The notes: a model not told the origin generated them from the sequence alone. A stretch of 24,200 nucleotides of DNA from an uncultured Selenomonadales bacterium (GCA_937910665.1 CALEPR010000020.1:1-24200), one strand, 5' to 3'; counted from the first letter of the stretch, positions 7,477-16,564 are shown. Numbers and translations: made by a program.

Positions 7477-7752
7477 ATGATTGTCAATCAAGTAAATCCG
7501 GCGGCAAATATTTATTCGGCTGGCGCAACGAGATATGTAAATCAATCTTCTGCAACTAAAAATGTTCAGAAAAAAGATGGTTTCACGCTGTCGAATGAGG
7601 CGCAAACTTTCCAATCAATGTTGCAGAAACTTCACAATGAGTCCGAAGTTCGCCAAGATAAAGTTGATGAGTTTTCGCGCAAAATCGCCGACGGAGATTA
7701 CGACGTTTCAGCTGAAAATATTGCGGCGAGCATGCTTTCAATTCGTTTTTGA
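7477..7752 (+). CDS. flgM: anti-sigma-28 factor FlgM
   Basis: FlgM binds the flagellar sigma factor and is exported through the finished hook, releasing late-gene transcription. The 91-residue product has the family length. Its C-terminal sigma-binding half reads VRQDKVDEFSRKIADGDY, then DVSAENIAASML, as in other FlgM proteins. The N-terminal half is polar and probably disordered. I chose the ATG at 7477, preceded by AGGTGG (7463-7468). The longer frame from 7363 begins inside the PTS terminator and would add 38 unrelated residues. flgN follows after 12 bases, as in Bacillus. Confidence 0.9.
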   Translation: MIVNQVNPAANIYSAGATRYVNQSSATKNVQKKDGFTLSNEAQTFQSMLQKLHNESEVRQDKVDEFSRKIADGDYDVSAENIAASMLSIRF

Positions 7753-7764
7753 GGCGGAAGGATT

Positions 7765-8250
7765 ATGTGGACAAAATTAGTTGATGTACTCGGGAAAATT
7801 TGTATCGTCTATGACAACTTGGCAAACATTGGCGAAAGAAAACGCGATGCTTTGGTCACTATCGACATGGAAGGTCTTGCGAAAATTTTGGACGAAGAAC
7901 AACTTGCCGCCGCAAAAATTCAGCGACTTGAAAAGGAACGCGGAAATATTCTGAAGGAACTTGCGAAGATTACTCCTGCAGTGAGCGACGCGACTAAAGC
8001 GGAAGATTTTTATAAAAATGCTCCCTCTCTCGCTATGGAAAAAAGATTGATCTCTTTGCACAAGACTCTTTCAAAAAATGTAAATCGCGCAGTCAAAATT
8101 CGCGACAACAACCAAATTCTTGCACAGGGCGCACTTGATGCCGTGAAATATCATTTGAACAAATTGAGTAACGCAGTTGTTGAGCCGACTTATGGAAGTA
8201 AAGGCGGAGAAGTTGTGACGCGAGAGAAAAAATTTGACTTCAAAGCATAA
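7765..8250 (+). CDS. flgN: flagellar export chaperone FlgN
   Basis: FlgN is a cytosolic chaperone that delivers the hook-junction proteins FlgK and FlgL to the flagellar export gate. The product is 161 residues, largely alpha-helical with heptad-like Leu/Ile/Ala spacing (about 1-150). It ends with the FlgN-type segment ALDAVKYHLNKLSNAV followed by EPTYGSKGG. The position between flgM and flgK is the standard one. The ATG at 7765 follows GGCGGAAGGA. Confidence 0.85.
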   Translation: MWTKLVDVLGKICIVYDNLANIGERKRDALVTIDMEGLAKILDEEQLAAAKIQRLEKERGNILKELAKITPAVSDATKAEDFYKNAPSLAMEKRLISLHKTLSKNVNRAVKIRDNNQILAQGALDAVKYHLNKLSNAVVEPTYGSKGGEVVTREKKFDFKA

Positions 8251-8255
8251 ATCTA

Positions 8256-8340
8256 GAAAATGGTAGACAGTGAGTAGTTTACTCATTAGTTACCGAATGA
8301 CCGATTGTTAGTAAAATCCTAACAACTAACAACTATCACC
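8256..8340. repeat. intergenic GTGAGTAG-type degenerate repeat
   Basis: The spacer before the second FlgN-like gene contains GAGTA-GTT-TACTC and GTTAG...CTAAC inverted words and a run of TAAC/CTAAC repeats. Similar words recur at 22358-22424, read on the opposite strand. It has no coding content. Confidence 0.4.
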
Positions 8341-8356
8341 AAGTAGGAGAGTGCAG

Positions 8357-8815
8357 ATGGACGAGGCAATAAAACTTTTGAGAGAGCAAGCAGTTCTGTG
8401 CAGTCGATTGACAGAACTTTTGGATAAGCTGACAGATTCGCTGAAAAATTTTACTCATGACACTTCAGGAATCGTTCAGCAAATTGATCCGCTTGTCGCG
8501 GACTTGTCAAAAAATTCGACCAGGACGCAAGATTTTTTGAAAGCGGCGAATTTCAATACTTTCGGCGAGTTCATAAATGCGGCGGATGACGGAGTACAAA
8601 AAGATGTTGCCGGAAGACTTTTGAAGCAGGTCGTAAATTTGCAGGAAAAACTCGCAGGAAAAATGAAAATCGCAGCCGGAGTTTTGGTGAACGGCGCGAA
8701 TTTTGTTAATTTCAACTTGAATGTTCTTTCGCAAACTTCTGCAAGCCCGACTTACGGAGCGGAAGCGCAGACGGCAACAAATGCAAATCGCCGAATCTTC
8801 GACGCAAATGTTTGA
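8357..8815 (+). CDS. second FlgN-like small helical protein
   Basis: A 152-residue, mostly helical protein between flgN and flgK. The N-terminus (MDEAIKLLREQAVLCSRLTELLDKL) looks like the paired-helix start of a FlgN chaperone. Near the C-terminus it has ASPTYGAEAQ, echoing EPTYGSKGG of the flgN upstream, in the same position relative to the end of the helices. I infer a diverged FlgN paralogue or a second junction-protein chaperone, with moderate confidence. The ATG at 8357 is chosen because AGGAG ends seven bases before it; the GTG at 8351 is only one base from that site. Confidence 0.6.
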   Translation: MDEAIKLLREQAVLCSRLTELLDKLTDSLKNFTHDTSGIVQQIDPLVADLSKNSTRTQDFLKAANFNTFGEFINAADDGVQKDVAGRLLKQVVNLQEKLAGKMKIAAGVLVNGANFVNFNLNVLSQTSASPTYGAEAQTATNANRRIFDANV

Positions 8816-8886
8816 GATAATTGGAAATTTAGATACGTGATTGATTGAAAAAATTGCGCATTTTGAAAAAGGAATGAGGGAAAAAG

Positions 8887-10602
8887 ATGTCTACGTTCAC
8901 CGGACTTACCACAATGGTTCGCGGCATTTACATGAACCAGTTGTCGCTGAACACAGTCGGACACAACATAGTCAATGCATCGAATGAAGGCTATTCCAGA
9001 CAACACGTCGCGCCTGTCGCGACACAATCTGAACATCGCAGCGGACTTTATTCCAGCGTCGAAGTTGGTACAGGTGTCGATGCTCTGAGCCTTACGCGTT
9101 CGCGTGATACCTATGCAGATTATCAGTACAGACAAGAGACGACTTATAAAAGTTACTATGAAGAAATGGCAACATGCTACGATAAAATGGAGGCAATTTT
9201 TAATGATTCAGGGGACACAGGAATTGCCAACGCTTTGAGTGATGTTTTCAAAGCATGGTCTGCACTTTCTACAGAAGGGCCGACAGCAGCTAACCGCGAA
9301 ACTGTTATTGAAAAATCAAAAATTTTGTGCGATGCGATTCAAACTGTAAGCTCACAACTTCAAGAGCAAATAAATTCTCTGTATGGTGAAGTAAAAAATC
9401 ATGTCGAACACGTCGATGAAATGTTGAGTCGGATGTTGACTTTGAATAAGCAAATTGTTGCTGCCGAGTCTGACGGTTCAATGGCAAATGACCTGCGCGA
9501 TCAACGTGATGTTGTTGCCGACGATTTAGCAGATTATTTTAATTTGACAATCACTGAGGACGATCATGGTGCTTATCAAATAGTCGGTAACGGAGTCATG
9601 CTGATAAATGGTTTTGCCAGATTAACTTTGAAGTATGATGAAACAGGTGTGGCGAGTTCAATTTATGGAGCGGATTATGGCGTGAATGATCACTACATTA
9701 AAATTGTGGAAAGTGATCAGTTTTATTCTCCGTCGAGCGGAATTTTGAAAGCCCACTATGATGCTATCGATGATTGCAAAGAACAGATTGATAATCTTGC
9801 AAACATAGCTGCATATTTGATGACCGCCTTGAATGATCAGCATGGCGAAGGTTACGATATGGAAGGCAACGCCGGCAGAAATTTTTTTGGTATCACGGAT
9901 TATGAATATACTTACGAGTATGAGCCCAATATGCATTTTAATTACGTTGAGCAAACTGATACCAGCGGTAATGTAAAAAAATTGTCGGGGGTCGCTTTGA
10001 TCGGCGCACTTGAAGTCAATAAAGATTTTGATAAAGTCGGCGGCTACAAATTTGTTGCGGCGGCGACGGCTTACAGAGATTATGACGACAACGGCGAATG
10101 GATCACCTACGACGATAAAACAGATATGTCTGCAAATAAAATCGCGTGGGGCGATCGTACCGGCGATGGAACCAATGCAATTTATATCAGCGAACTTTTC
10201 AATATGTCTTTCGATGAGATTGTCAAAGCCGGCAGAGCAAATGCTGCAATTATTCAGCAGTACAAAGAAAAAACTCAATATGGTGCTCCAATTCAAGATG
10301 CGGAAGGCAATTACACTTACATCACGCCGCTCGGCAAAGACAGTTTAAATGCTTACTATCAAAAAGCCATGACGCAGATCGGAGTTAATGCAGAGGCAGT
10401 TGACAATACAATTCTGCAACATGAAGTGATTATGACGCAAATTGAAAATTGGCGCGACTCAGTTTCCGGCGTCGATTGGAATGAAGAATTAACTGACATG
10501 ATCAAATTTCAAAAAGGTTTCCAATCCTGCGCTCGTTGTCTCACGGCTATGGATGAATGTTTGGATCGACTTGTGAATAATACCGGAATGGTTGGGAGGT
10601 AA
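8887..10602 (+). CDS. flgK: hook-filament junction protein FlgK (HAP1)
   Basis: FlgK forms the first ring joining the flagellar hook to the filament, after export by the flagellar type III system. The 571 residues match the family size. The N-terminus (TGLTTMVRGIYMNQLSLNTV, then GHNIVNASNEGYSRQ) is the conserved D0 helix with the NASNEGYSRQ signature. The C-terminus (LTDMIKFQKGFQSCARCLTA, then MDECLDRLVNNTGMVGR) is the matching D0 helix. Around residue 200 lies the conserved NDLRDQRD segment. Residues of about 320-470 form a variable domain rich in Tyr and Asp. The start follows GAGGGA. flgL begins five bases after its stop. Confidence 0.95.
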   Translation: MSTFTGLTTMVRGIYMNQLSLNTVGHNIVNASNEGYSRQHVAPVATQSEHRSGLYSSVEVGTGVDALSLTRSRDTYADYQYRQETTYKSYYEEMATCYDKMEAIFNDSGDTGIANALSDVFKAWSALSTEGPTAANRETVIEKSKILCDAIQTVSSQLQEQINSLYGEVKNHVEHVDEMLSRMLTLNKQIVAAESDGSMANDLRDQRDVVADDLADYFNLTITEDDHGAYQIVGNGVMLINGFARLTLKYDETGVASSIYGADYGVNDHYIKIVESDQFYSPSSGILKAHYDAIDDCKEQIDNLANIAAYLMTALNDQHGEGYDMEGNAGRNFFGITDYEYTYEYEPNMHFNYVEQTDTSGNVKKLSGVALIGALEVNKDFDKVGGYKFVAAATAYRDYDDNGEWITYDDKTDMSANKIAWGDRTGDGTNAIYISELFNMSFDEIVKAGRANAAIIQQYKEKTQYGAPIQDAEGNYTYITPLGKDSLNAYYQKAMTQIGVNAEAVDNTILQHEVIMTQIENWRDSVSGVDWNEELTDMIKFQKGFQSCARCLTAMDECLDRLVNNTGMVGR

Positions 10603-10607
10603 TTGAA

Positions 10608-12062
10608 ATGTCGTCTTTCAGAATGAGTAGTATTCAGTACATGACTAACTATAAATCATCGCTGAATAAAACTTATCAGGAGCAGGCAAAAATTTTGGAG
10701 CAAGGTGACGGCACGTCAATTCATCGCGGCAGCGACGATCCTATCGGCTACTCAAAACTTTTGCGTTACAATGTTTCAGACAGCGAGAATGATCAGTATC
10801 AAAAAAATGTTAAGACCGGAATTTCTTGGATGCAGACAAGCGACAGCGTAGTTGCAAATATTTCTGACAGAATGAAAACTTTTAGCGAAAAAACTATTGC
10901 CGCTGCCAATTCTTACAATACAGACGCAGATTTTCAATCCATCGCTAAAGAAATGTTCGCTCAGATTGAAGAAATTGTTGCCGAGTCGAATACGCAACAG
11001 GGAGATCGTTATGTCTTTTCAGGACAAAAAGATACAACCGAACCTTTCGTACTCAGCCATGATACTTATGATCGTGGTCTGGCAAAAACTTTAGATTCAA
11101 AACAGGCAGCTTTTTTCAAAAATACTTCAGGCGATGACAACGCTACACTTTATCAGATGCTGACGTTGGAACTCGATAACGAAACTTATTATCTCGATAC
11201 TCAAAGCGGATATCTTTACACAAAAGATTTTGTTGATTCAGGTTACAAAGAATTGATCGCGCAGGGTTATACCAGTATCAATGAAACAGATAAAATAAGT
11301 TCGTCCTCTGAAGAACTTGCAAAAACTTACGCTGCAGGTAAACTTGATGACGCTGCCGGGGATTTCAAAGTTTCTCAAGCATTTACAAATCGTGGACTGC
11401 TCAGAGATGATATAAATGGCGGCGAAAAGAAAGATTATTTGGACTATGATACAAATGCAAGTGGAAGCTACACAGTTACAGGAATAAATATAAAAATTTA
11501 CTCCGTTGACAGCGAAACTCATGAAGTTACTGAAGAAGATCCATCCACTTTCAAATTTACCACCGTTAAACAGAGAATGGTCAACTACATGGGCGACAAT
11601 AATTATATCTCTATGGTGAAAATGAATGGCGCAAATGATAAGTCCAGCGACGTTGTAAATCTGAACGGAAAAGATTTATATGGCTGTGACATTTTCGACG
11701 ATGCAGATTCCGGTTGGGAACAATCAGGTTGCGCGATGTTGAATAATATGCTCACGGTTTACACTTTTACAACTTCTTCCGATCCACATTGGTTGACTTC
11801 GGATGGCGTGACAATTTCTGATGTTTCGCATGCCACAGTTACAGTCGCAGAAACAACTCTCGGCTCGCGGCTCAATCTTTATAACAGCGTTTCTGAAATG
11901 TTGGACAATCAAAGTACAACAATTACAAACGATATTACAAATGTCAGTGGCACAGATATTGCGAACCTTGCAACCAGATTGATGGAGATAACGACGTTAT
12001 ACAATATGTCACTTTCGCTCGGCGGCAGGGTTTTGCCACAGTCACTTGCAGATTATCTTTAA
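10608..12062 (+). CDS. flgL: hook-filament junction protein FlgL (HAP3), enlarged
   Basis: FlgL forms the second junction ring, between FlgK and the filament. The 484-residue product is clearly longer than the usual 300 or so. The N-terminal D0/D1 segment (about 1-150) has the family pattern HRGSDDPIGYSKLLRYN, then ESNTQQGDRYVFSGQKDTTEPF. The C-terminal helix ends TTLYNMSLSLGGRVLPQSLA. The extra length lies between about residues 150 and 420, an Asp/Thr/Tyr-rich surface domain. GGGAGGT precedes the ATG. A weak hairpin (12128-12145) is the only terminator candidate after it. Confidence 0.92.
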   Translation: MSSFRMSSIQYMTNYKSSLNKTYQEQAKILEQGDGTSIHRGSDDPIGYSKLLRYNVSDSENDQYQKNVKTGISWMQTSDSVVANISDRMKTFSEKTIAAANSYNTDADFQSIAKEMFAQIEEIVAESNTQQGDRYVFSGQKDTTEPFVLSHDTYDRGLAKTLDSKQAAFFKNTSGDDNATLYQMLTLELDNETYYLDTQSGYLYTKDFVDSGYKELIAQGYTSINETDKISSSSEELAKTYAAGKLDDAAGDFKVSQAFTNRGLLRDDINGGEKKDYLDYDTNASGSYTVTGINIKIYSVDSETHEVTEEDPSTFKFTTVKQRMVNYMGDNNYISMVKMNGANDKSSDVVNLNGKDLYGCDIFDDADSGWEQSGCAMLNNMLTVYTFTTSSDPHWLTSDGVTISDVSHATVTVAETTLGSRLNLYNSVSEMLDNQSTTITNDITNVSGTDIANLATRLMEITTLYNMSLSLGGRVLPQSLADYL

Positions 12063-12127
12063 AAATTAGTCTTTTCAAATAATAATTTTTGCGCTAAAAT
12101 AATGACGCCGACAGCTTAACGTTGCCG

Positions 12128-12145
12128 ACGTCTGTTGACGTTTTT
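12128..12145 (+). terminator. weak hairpin after flgL
   Basis: ACGTC (12128-12132) and GACGT (12137-12141) pair around TGTT and run into TTTT. With only five pairs it may reduce rather than stop transcription into the DUF6470 gene. Confidence 0.3.
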
Positions 12146-12215
12146 GGGACAAGCAAAAAAATTCTGTTCGGTTTATGAAATGTTGTAAAAATTTTTAGGC
12201 GAGGGGGGAATAAAA

Positions 12216-12797
12216 ATGTTGTATTTGAACACAAGGCATCAGTTGCCGCAAATTTCTATAAGACAACAGTGGGGGCATTTTGAATCTGCTTCAGTAAATC
12301 CTGCCACTGTTCATACCGAAAATAAGCAAGCACGCTCAAATAAAGGTATCACACAGTCGAGCGTGGAAATTAACAATTATCCAAGTCGCAAGGCTTACGG
12401 CGCGAGGAATATGACCGATTATTCTGCGGAACTTGCACAGCGCGGAAATTCTGATGTTCAGTCAGGAATTTCAAAAAGAACTCGGACTGCGTGGACGAAG
12501 ATTGAAAATGCGGCTAAACCCGGCAACGATATTCCCAGCCAATACAAAAGTGAAATGATGTCCAAATACAGCAAGGCAAATGTTTTGGTTCAATTCAACT
12601 TGATGCCGGGGCCGAGTATCACGGCGCATGAATCAAGAGTTGTCGGAGAACCTGACGAGGGTGATGTTACTGCGGAAATTGAGCCGGTTTATTCCCCGAA
12701 TGTTCGTTACACTCCGGGCAGTGCCGAAACTTATTTGGAAAATGAAGGTTTTATCAGAAATTGGGTATCTGAAGGTCACTACGATATTTACGCATAA
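12216..12797 (+). CDS. DUF6470 (YviE-like) flagellar-locus protein
   Basis: A 193-residue protein of unknown function. The assignment rests on its position between flgL and fliW, where Bacillus has yviE, and on the opening LPQISIRQQWGHFES, which resembles the start of DUF6470 proteins. The middle (about 55-105) is charged and probably helical. The last 90 residues (from about VLVQFNLMPGPSITAHESRV) are more beta-like. There is no signal peptide or membrane segment. A strong AGGGGGG precedes the ATG at 12216. A role in flagellar assembly is inference only. Confidence 0.65.
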   Translation: MLYLNTRHQLPQISIRQQWGHFESASVNPATVHTENKQARSNKGITQSSVEINNYPSRKAYGARNMTDYSAELAQRGNSDVQSGISKRTRTAWTKIENAAKPGNDIPSQYKSEMMSKYSKANVLVQFNLMPGPSITAHESRVVGEPDEGDVTAEIEPVYSPNVRYTPGSAETYLENEGFIRNWVSEGHYDIYA

Positions 12798-12830
12798 AAA
12801 ATTTTTTCTGTTCAGAATGGAGGTAAAAGT

Positions 12831-13268
12831 ATGCTGAGGAAAGTTTTTACCAGCAGATTTGGAGAATTGGATGTCGAGGAAGAAAAAATTGTAAATTTTA
12901 GGGACGGAATCCCTGCGTTCGCTGAGGAGCATGAATTTATCATTCTTCCTTACGACGAAGAAAGTCCTTACTACTTCATGCAGTCGTTGAAGACACCTGA
13001 ATTGGCATTTATTTTGACTATTCCTTTCCTTTTCTTCCCTGACTACCAGATTGAAATTGATGACGCGACTATTAAAGATTTGGACATTCAAGATCAGGAC
13101 AGCGTAACTTTGTATTCGATTGTGACAATTCCCAACGGCAGCTTGCGCTATATGACTGCAAACTTGCTCGCGCCTGTCGTTCTCAATACAGAAAATATGA
13201 AAGCTAAACAACTTGTCATGGAGAAGAGCAATTATAAAACTAAACACCGGCTCTTTCCCGACGCGTGA
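12831..13268 (+). CDS. fliW: flagellar assembly factor FliW
   Basis: FliW binds both free flagellin and CsrA. When flagellin is exported, FliW sequesters CsrA and relieves repression of flagellin translation. The 145 residues have the family length and pattern: VFTSRFGELDVEEEKIVNF near the start, then DGIPAF, FILPYDEESPYYFMQSL, and the end TKHRLF. The ATG follows ATGGAGGTAAAAGT. csrA begins 13 bases downstream, the usual pairing. Confidence 0.95.
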   Translation: MLRKVFTSRFGELDVEEEKIVNFRDGIPAFAEEHEFIILPYDEESPYYFMQSLKTPELAFILTIPFLFFPDYQIEIDDATIKDLDIQDQDSVTLYSIVTIPNGSLRYMTANLLAPVVLNTENMKAKQLVMEKSNYKTKHRLFPDA

Positions 13269-13281
13269 AGGAGGGAATTAA

Positions 13282-13506
13282 ATGCTGGTTTTAACTAGAA
13301 AACCTCGCCAACAGATTATGATTGGCGATGACATTGTGGTAAACGTCGTTGAAGTGCAGGGCGAAAATGTTCGCATCGCGATCGAGGCTCCAAGAGATGT
13401 AAAAATTTATCGCGGCGAAATTTATCGCGCTATTCAGGAAGAAAATCAGAAGGCGGCGGAACAAGTCGGCGAAGTCGATCTGCATCAAGCGTTGCCTCTG
13501 AAATAA
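13282..13506 (+). CDS. csrA: carbon storage regulator CsrA
   Basis: A small RNA-binding dimer that represses translation by binding GGA motifs in leaders. The 74 residues open with MLVLTRKPRQQIMIGDDIVV and contain the RNA-binding segment APRDVKIYRGEIY. The tail (KAAEQVGEVDLHQALPLK) is longer than in the enteric protein but normal for Firmicutes. Its own Shine-Dalgarno (GAAGGAGGGA) contains GGA motifs, so it may regulate itself. The likely target in this window is the flagellin leader at 2631-2652. An imperfect inverted repeat (about 13513-13540) follows the gene. Confidence 0.96.
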   Translation: MLVLTRKPRQQIMIGDDIVVNVVEVQGENVRIAIEAPRDVKIYRGEIYRAIQEENQKAAEQVGEVDLHQALPLK

Positions 13507-13589
13507 ATTGATTGTCGGCAGAAAAATTTTTTTGCGACAGTCAAGAATCGACGTTGCGAATGACAAAAATTTAAGGAGGAGTGGTATTT

Positions 13590-14063
13590 ATGGTAGGGAA
13601 ACTGCAAGACTTTGTTGCGGCGTCGGTCGTAGTCGGTGCGGTTGAAAATGTTGGCGGAAAAAATCGTGTCGCCAAAGATGTTCAGCCGCCGCAAAACGCA
13701 GATGCCGGACAAGTCGCTAAGGTCAGCGCAGGTGAAGCAAAATTTGTCGTCGATACGCAGGGAATGCAGGCTGAAGATGATTTACTTTTTCAGCAAGACG
13801 AACAAAAATCTGAGTTTCACCTTGAGCCGGGAACTTTGGACGAGGAGTCCGTTGACTTCATGACGAAAGAACTCAACAAGTTGATGAGAGAAATTAACTG
13901 CAACATTGAGTTCACTTATCACCAAGACGCAGGAATGATGTCTGTTAAAATGGTCGATAAAGAAACCGATGAAGTTATCAAAGAACTTCCGCCGGAAGAA
14001 ATGATTGAAAACATGATGAAGGCGAAAGATTGGCTCGGCGCATTTCTTGACAAAACTATTTAA
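13590..14063 (+). CDS. flaG: FlaG-family flagellar protein
   Basis: A 157-residue protein whose last 75 residues match FlaG: VDFMTKELNKLMREINCNIE, then FTYHQDAGMMSVKMVDKETD, EVIKELPPEEMI and a final helix. The first 80 residues are low-complexity and variable. FlaG is found next to fliD in many bacteria and influences filament length; its mechanism is not settled. I chose the ATG at 13590, nine bases after AAGGAGGA. The GTG at 13581 directly abuts that site and cannot use it. fliD follows after 20 bases. Confidence 0.88.
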   Translation: MVGKLQDFVAASVVVGAVENVGGKNRVAKDVQPPQNADAGQVAKVSAGEAKFVVDTQGMQAEDDLLFQQDEQKSEFHLEPGTLDEESVDFMTKELNKLMREINCNIEFTYHQDAGMMSVKMVDKETDEVIKELPPEEMIENMMKAKDWLGAFLDKTI

Positions 14064-14083
14064 AATTCAAGGAGGGAATTACA

Positions 14084-16564
14084 ATGGGTGTTAATGGAAT
14101 TTATGGCTTGTCGGGATCAGGTCTTGACATTGAGTCGATGGTTAAAGTCGGCATGATGAGCAAGCAAAATCAGTACGACAAGATGCAACAGCAATATACA
14201 AAAAATGAGTGGAAGAAGGCAGAGTATCTCGACGTTTACAGCACAATGCAGACTTTCAACACTTCCACAATTTCGCAGTACAAAATGTCCAACAACATGG
14301 ACGCACACACCGCAACAAGCAGTGATTCTTCAATCGACGTTACTGCAACTTCCAGTGCGCCGATTATGCGCCATTCTGTTTCGGTTGAATCGACTGCAAC
14401 AAATGCTTACTTGATTGGCACAAAATCACTTGATCGCATTGGTGAGGATTCTTCCTCGACAAGCACACAGTTGAAAGATGTACTGTTCAGTACGCTAAAA
14501 AACAGTGAGGACAGTTACACAGAAAATGGCGCAGTTGAGAAGTATATCTCTGCCAACGGCACAAATTACAAGCGCGATGATGTTGCATTCAGTTTCTCTG
14601 TCGGCGACGGCGTGAATGGTGGAATTACTTCGACCAATCCGAAAGTTGCAACCGCAATGGCTGGTACAACTGCTACAAGCGGCGATTACACAGTTGATGT
14701 CACTACGATGAAAACCAATGTTGTTTTAACTAGCGGTTCATTGTATCGCGCAAGTGACGCAACTTCTGGGGATGCTTTGAAAGATTTGCTGTACAGCAGT
14801 TTTACCGAAAATGACGACGGCACAGTTTCATATACCACTGCGAAACTCGATCGTACAGTTTCGGGAAAGGACGCAACAAATATTTCTGCTGATTCAACGG
14901 CTTTTAAATTCACGTTGAGTGATGGATCTACGACTGCCGAATTTTCCTATACTTACCAAGATATTATTGATGGAAAAAGTTTGTCCGATGTTGTAGAAGA
15001 CATAAATGATTCTGGACTCAATATCACTGCAGATTATAACTCAACTACAAATAAATTTTCTTTAGCGACCAAAGAAGTTGGATCTGAAAATAAAATCACT
15101 ATAGGAATTACTGCACAAAATGTAGAGGGAGAGAATCAGGCAGGTAATGCTACAGCAAGATTTTTCAGCAACCTTGATTTCACAAAAACAGTTGGCGGCG
15201 AAACCTCTTCAGCGGATCATACTTATTCATCTGATTTAAGTAACTCTAACAATACATTTACTGTTTCGGGTTCAAATGCCAAAGCCACAATTAACGGCAC
15301 GATAGTAAATTTTGACTCAGACAACAAAGCTACAGTTGACGGCGTAACATTCACTGCGGCAGGTGTCGGCGAAACCACTATCAATGTCAATACTGAGGCT
15401 ATTGCAAAAAACACAATTTCTGTAACTTATGGCGAACTGCTGGACGGTTATACCTTCAACGACTTGGCATCAGCTGTTAATAATCTTGGTCAAAATGCGC
15501 GTATGACTTACGACTCAGTCAACGACAAATTTTCACTCTACAACAAAAGTACCGGCGAATCTAACACCATTGCTTTGGCGATGACAGATGATGCGTCTGG
15601 TGCAAAGGCTGCAGAATTTTTCAACAAACTTGGCTTAACACAATCTTCAAATGGCGAACTTGCAGATAGCGCACTTACTTTCAGTCAAGGTGAAGTTTCT
15701 GTAGTTTCAGGGACAAATGCAAGCGTGAAAATTGACGGCGTGAGCTACGGCCTTACTGAAAATAAAACTACAGTCAACGGCGTTACTTACGACTTCACAA
15801 AAGCCACTGCAGGAGCGACTTCAACTGTTTCTGTCGAGCAAGACAAAGACGCTATCATTAAATATGTCAAGAGTTTTGTCGAAGACTATAATAAATTGCT
15901 TAGCGGTTTGTATGAAAAATATGATGAAAAGCCGAACACCAATTACAAGCCGCTTACTGATTCGCAAAAAGATCAGATGACTAAAGAGCAAATTGAGAAG
16001 TGGGAAGAGAAGGCAAAAGCCGGTATGCTCTACCACGATCAGACGCTTGGCAAAGTTATTGATGAACTTCGCTCCGCAGTCACAACTTCTGTTGACGGAG
16101 TTGCAGGCAAGTACAATTCAATTTTTGCAATCGGAATTTCTACAACAGGTATCAAAGGTCAGTTGACGCTGGACGAAGATAAACTCAAGGCTGCTTTGAC
16201 TGAAGATTCAGAGGCTGTTTACAATGTCTTTGCAAAACTTGAATACAACAACGACGCAACAACTGCGGCAGGAAAACTTCAGCAAGAAGCGGACAACTAC
16301 TCCAAGAGCGGTATTGCACAGCGTATCAGCGACGTTTTGAATACCCACCTGAAGAATGTGAAATCTGTTTCCGGCTCAAGTTCAGATATAACGGAAGACA
16401 GCGACTTGAATACACTTTTGCGCGACTTGCAGACAAAGATGAGTAACTTCAAGGCAATGATGAATGCGTTTGAGGAACAGCTTTACAAGAAATATGATGC
16501 AATGGAAACTACGCTTGCAAGTTTGGGCGTACAGCTCAACTATGTCACAAGTGCTTTTGCGTAA
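14084..16564 (+). CDS. fliD: filament cap protein FliD (HAP2), enlarged
   Basis: FliD forms the pentameric cap that folds flagellin subunits at the filament tip. The product is 826 residues, against about 450-550 usually. The N-terminus (GIYGLSGSGLDIESMVKVGM) and the C-terminal part (DYNKLLSGLYEKY at about 601-613, FAIGISTTGIKGQLTLDEDK at about 681-700, ending LASLGVQLNYVTSAFA) are conserved. The extra length comes partly from an internal duplication. Residues of about 284-440 and 443-590 share the series SYTYQDIIDGKSLSDV / SVTYGELLDGYTFNDL, NKFSLATK / DKFSLYNK, ARFFSNLDF / AEFFNKLGL and VSGSNAKATINGT / VSGTNASVKIDGV. Start after AAGGAGGG. It probably ends at the hairpin 16597-16628, at least in part. 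Confidence 0.93.
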   Translation: MGVNGIYGLSGSGLDIESMVKVGMMSKQNQYDKMQQQYTKNEWKKAEYLDVYSTMQTFNTSTISQYKMSNNMDAHTATSSDSSIDVTATSSAPIMRHSVSVESTATNAYLIGTKSLDRIGEDSSSTSTQLKDVLFSTLKNSEDSYTENGAVEKYISANGTNYKRDDVAFSFSVGDGVNGGITSTNPKVATAMAGTTATSGDYTVDVTTMKTNVVLTSGSLYRASDATSGDALKDLLYSSFTENDDGTVSYTTAKLDRTVSGKDATNISADSTAFKFTLSDGSTTAEFSYTYQDIIDGKSLSDVVEDINDSGLNITADYNSTTNKFSLATKEVGSENKITIGITAQNVEGENQAGNATARFFSNLDFTKTVGGETSSADHTYSSDLSNSNNTFTVSGSNAKATINGTIVNFDSDNKATVDGVTFTAAGVGETTINVNTEAIAKNTISVTYGELLDGYTFNDLASAVNNLGQNARMTYDSVNDKFSLYNKSTGESNTIALAMTDDASGAKAAEFFNKLGLTQSSNGELADSALTFSQGEVSVVSGTNASVKIDGVSYGLTENKTTVNGVTYDFTKATAGATSTVSVEQDKDAIIKYVKSFVEDYNKLLSGLYEKYDEKPNTNYKPLTDSQKDQMTKEQIEKWEEKAKAGMLYHDQTLGKVIDELRSAVTTSVDGVAGKYNSIFAIGISTTGIKGQLTLDEDKLKAALTEDSEAVYNVFAKLEYNNDATTAAGKLQQEADNYSKSGIAQRISDVLNTHLKNVKSVSGSSSDITEDSDLNTLLRDLQTKMSNFKAMMNAFEEQLYKKYDAMETTLASLGVQLNYVTSAFA

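Noticed and set aside
12107..12114. GCCGACAG resembling a sigma-28 -10 box before the DUF6470 gene
   Set aside because: No TAAA-like -35 box lies at 14-16 bases upstream.
13513..13540. Inverted repeat between csrA and flaG
   Set aside because: The pairing is imperfect and no T run follows, so I could not support a terminator or a named site.
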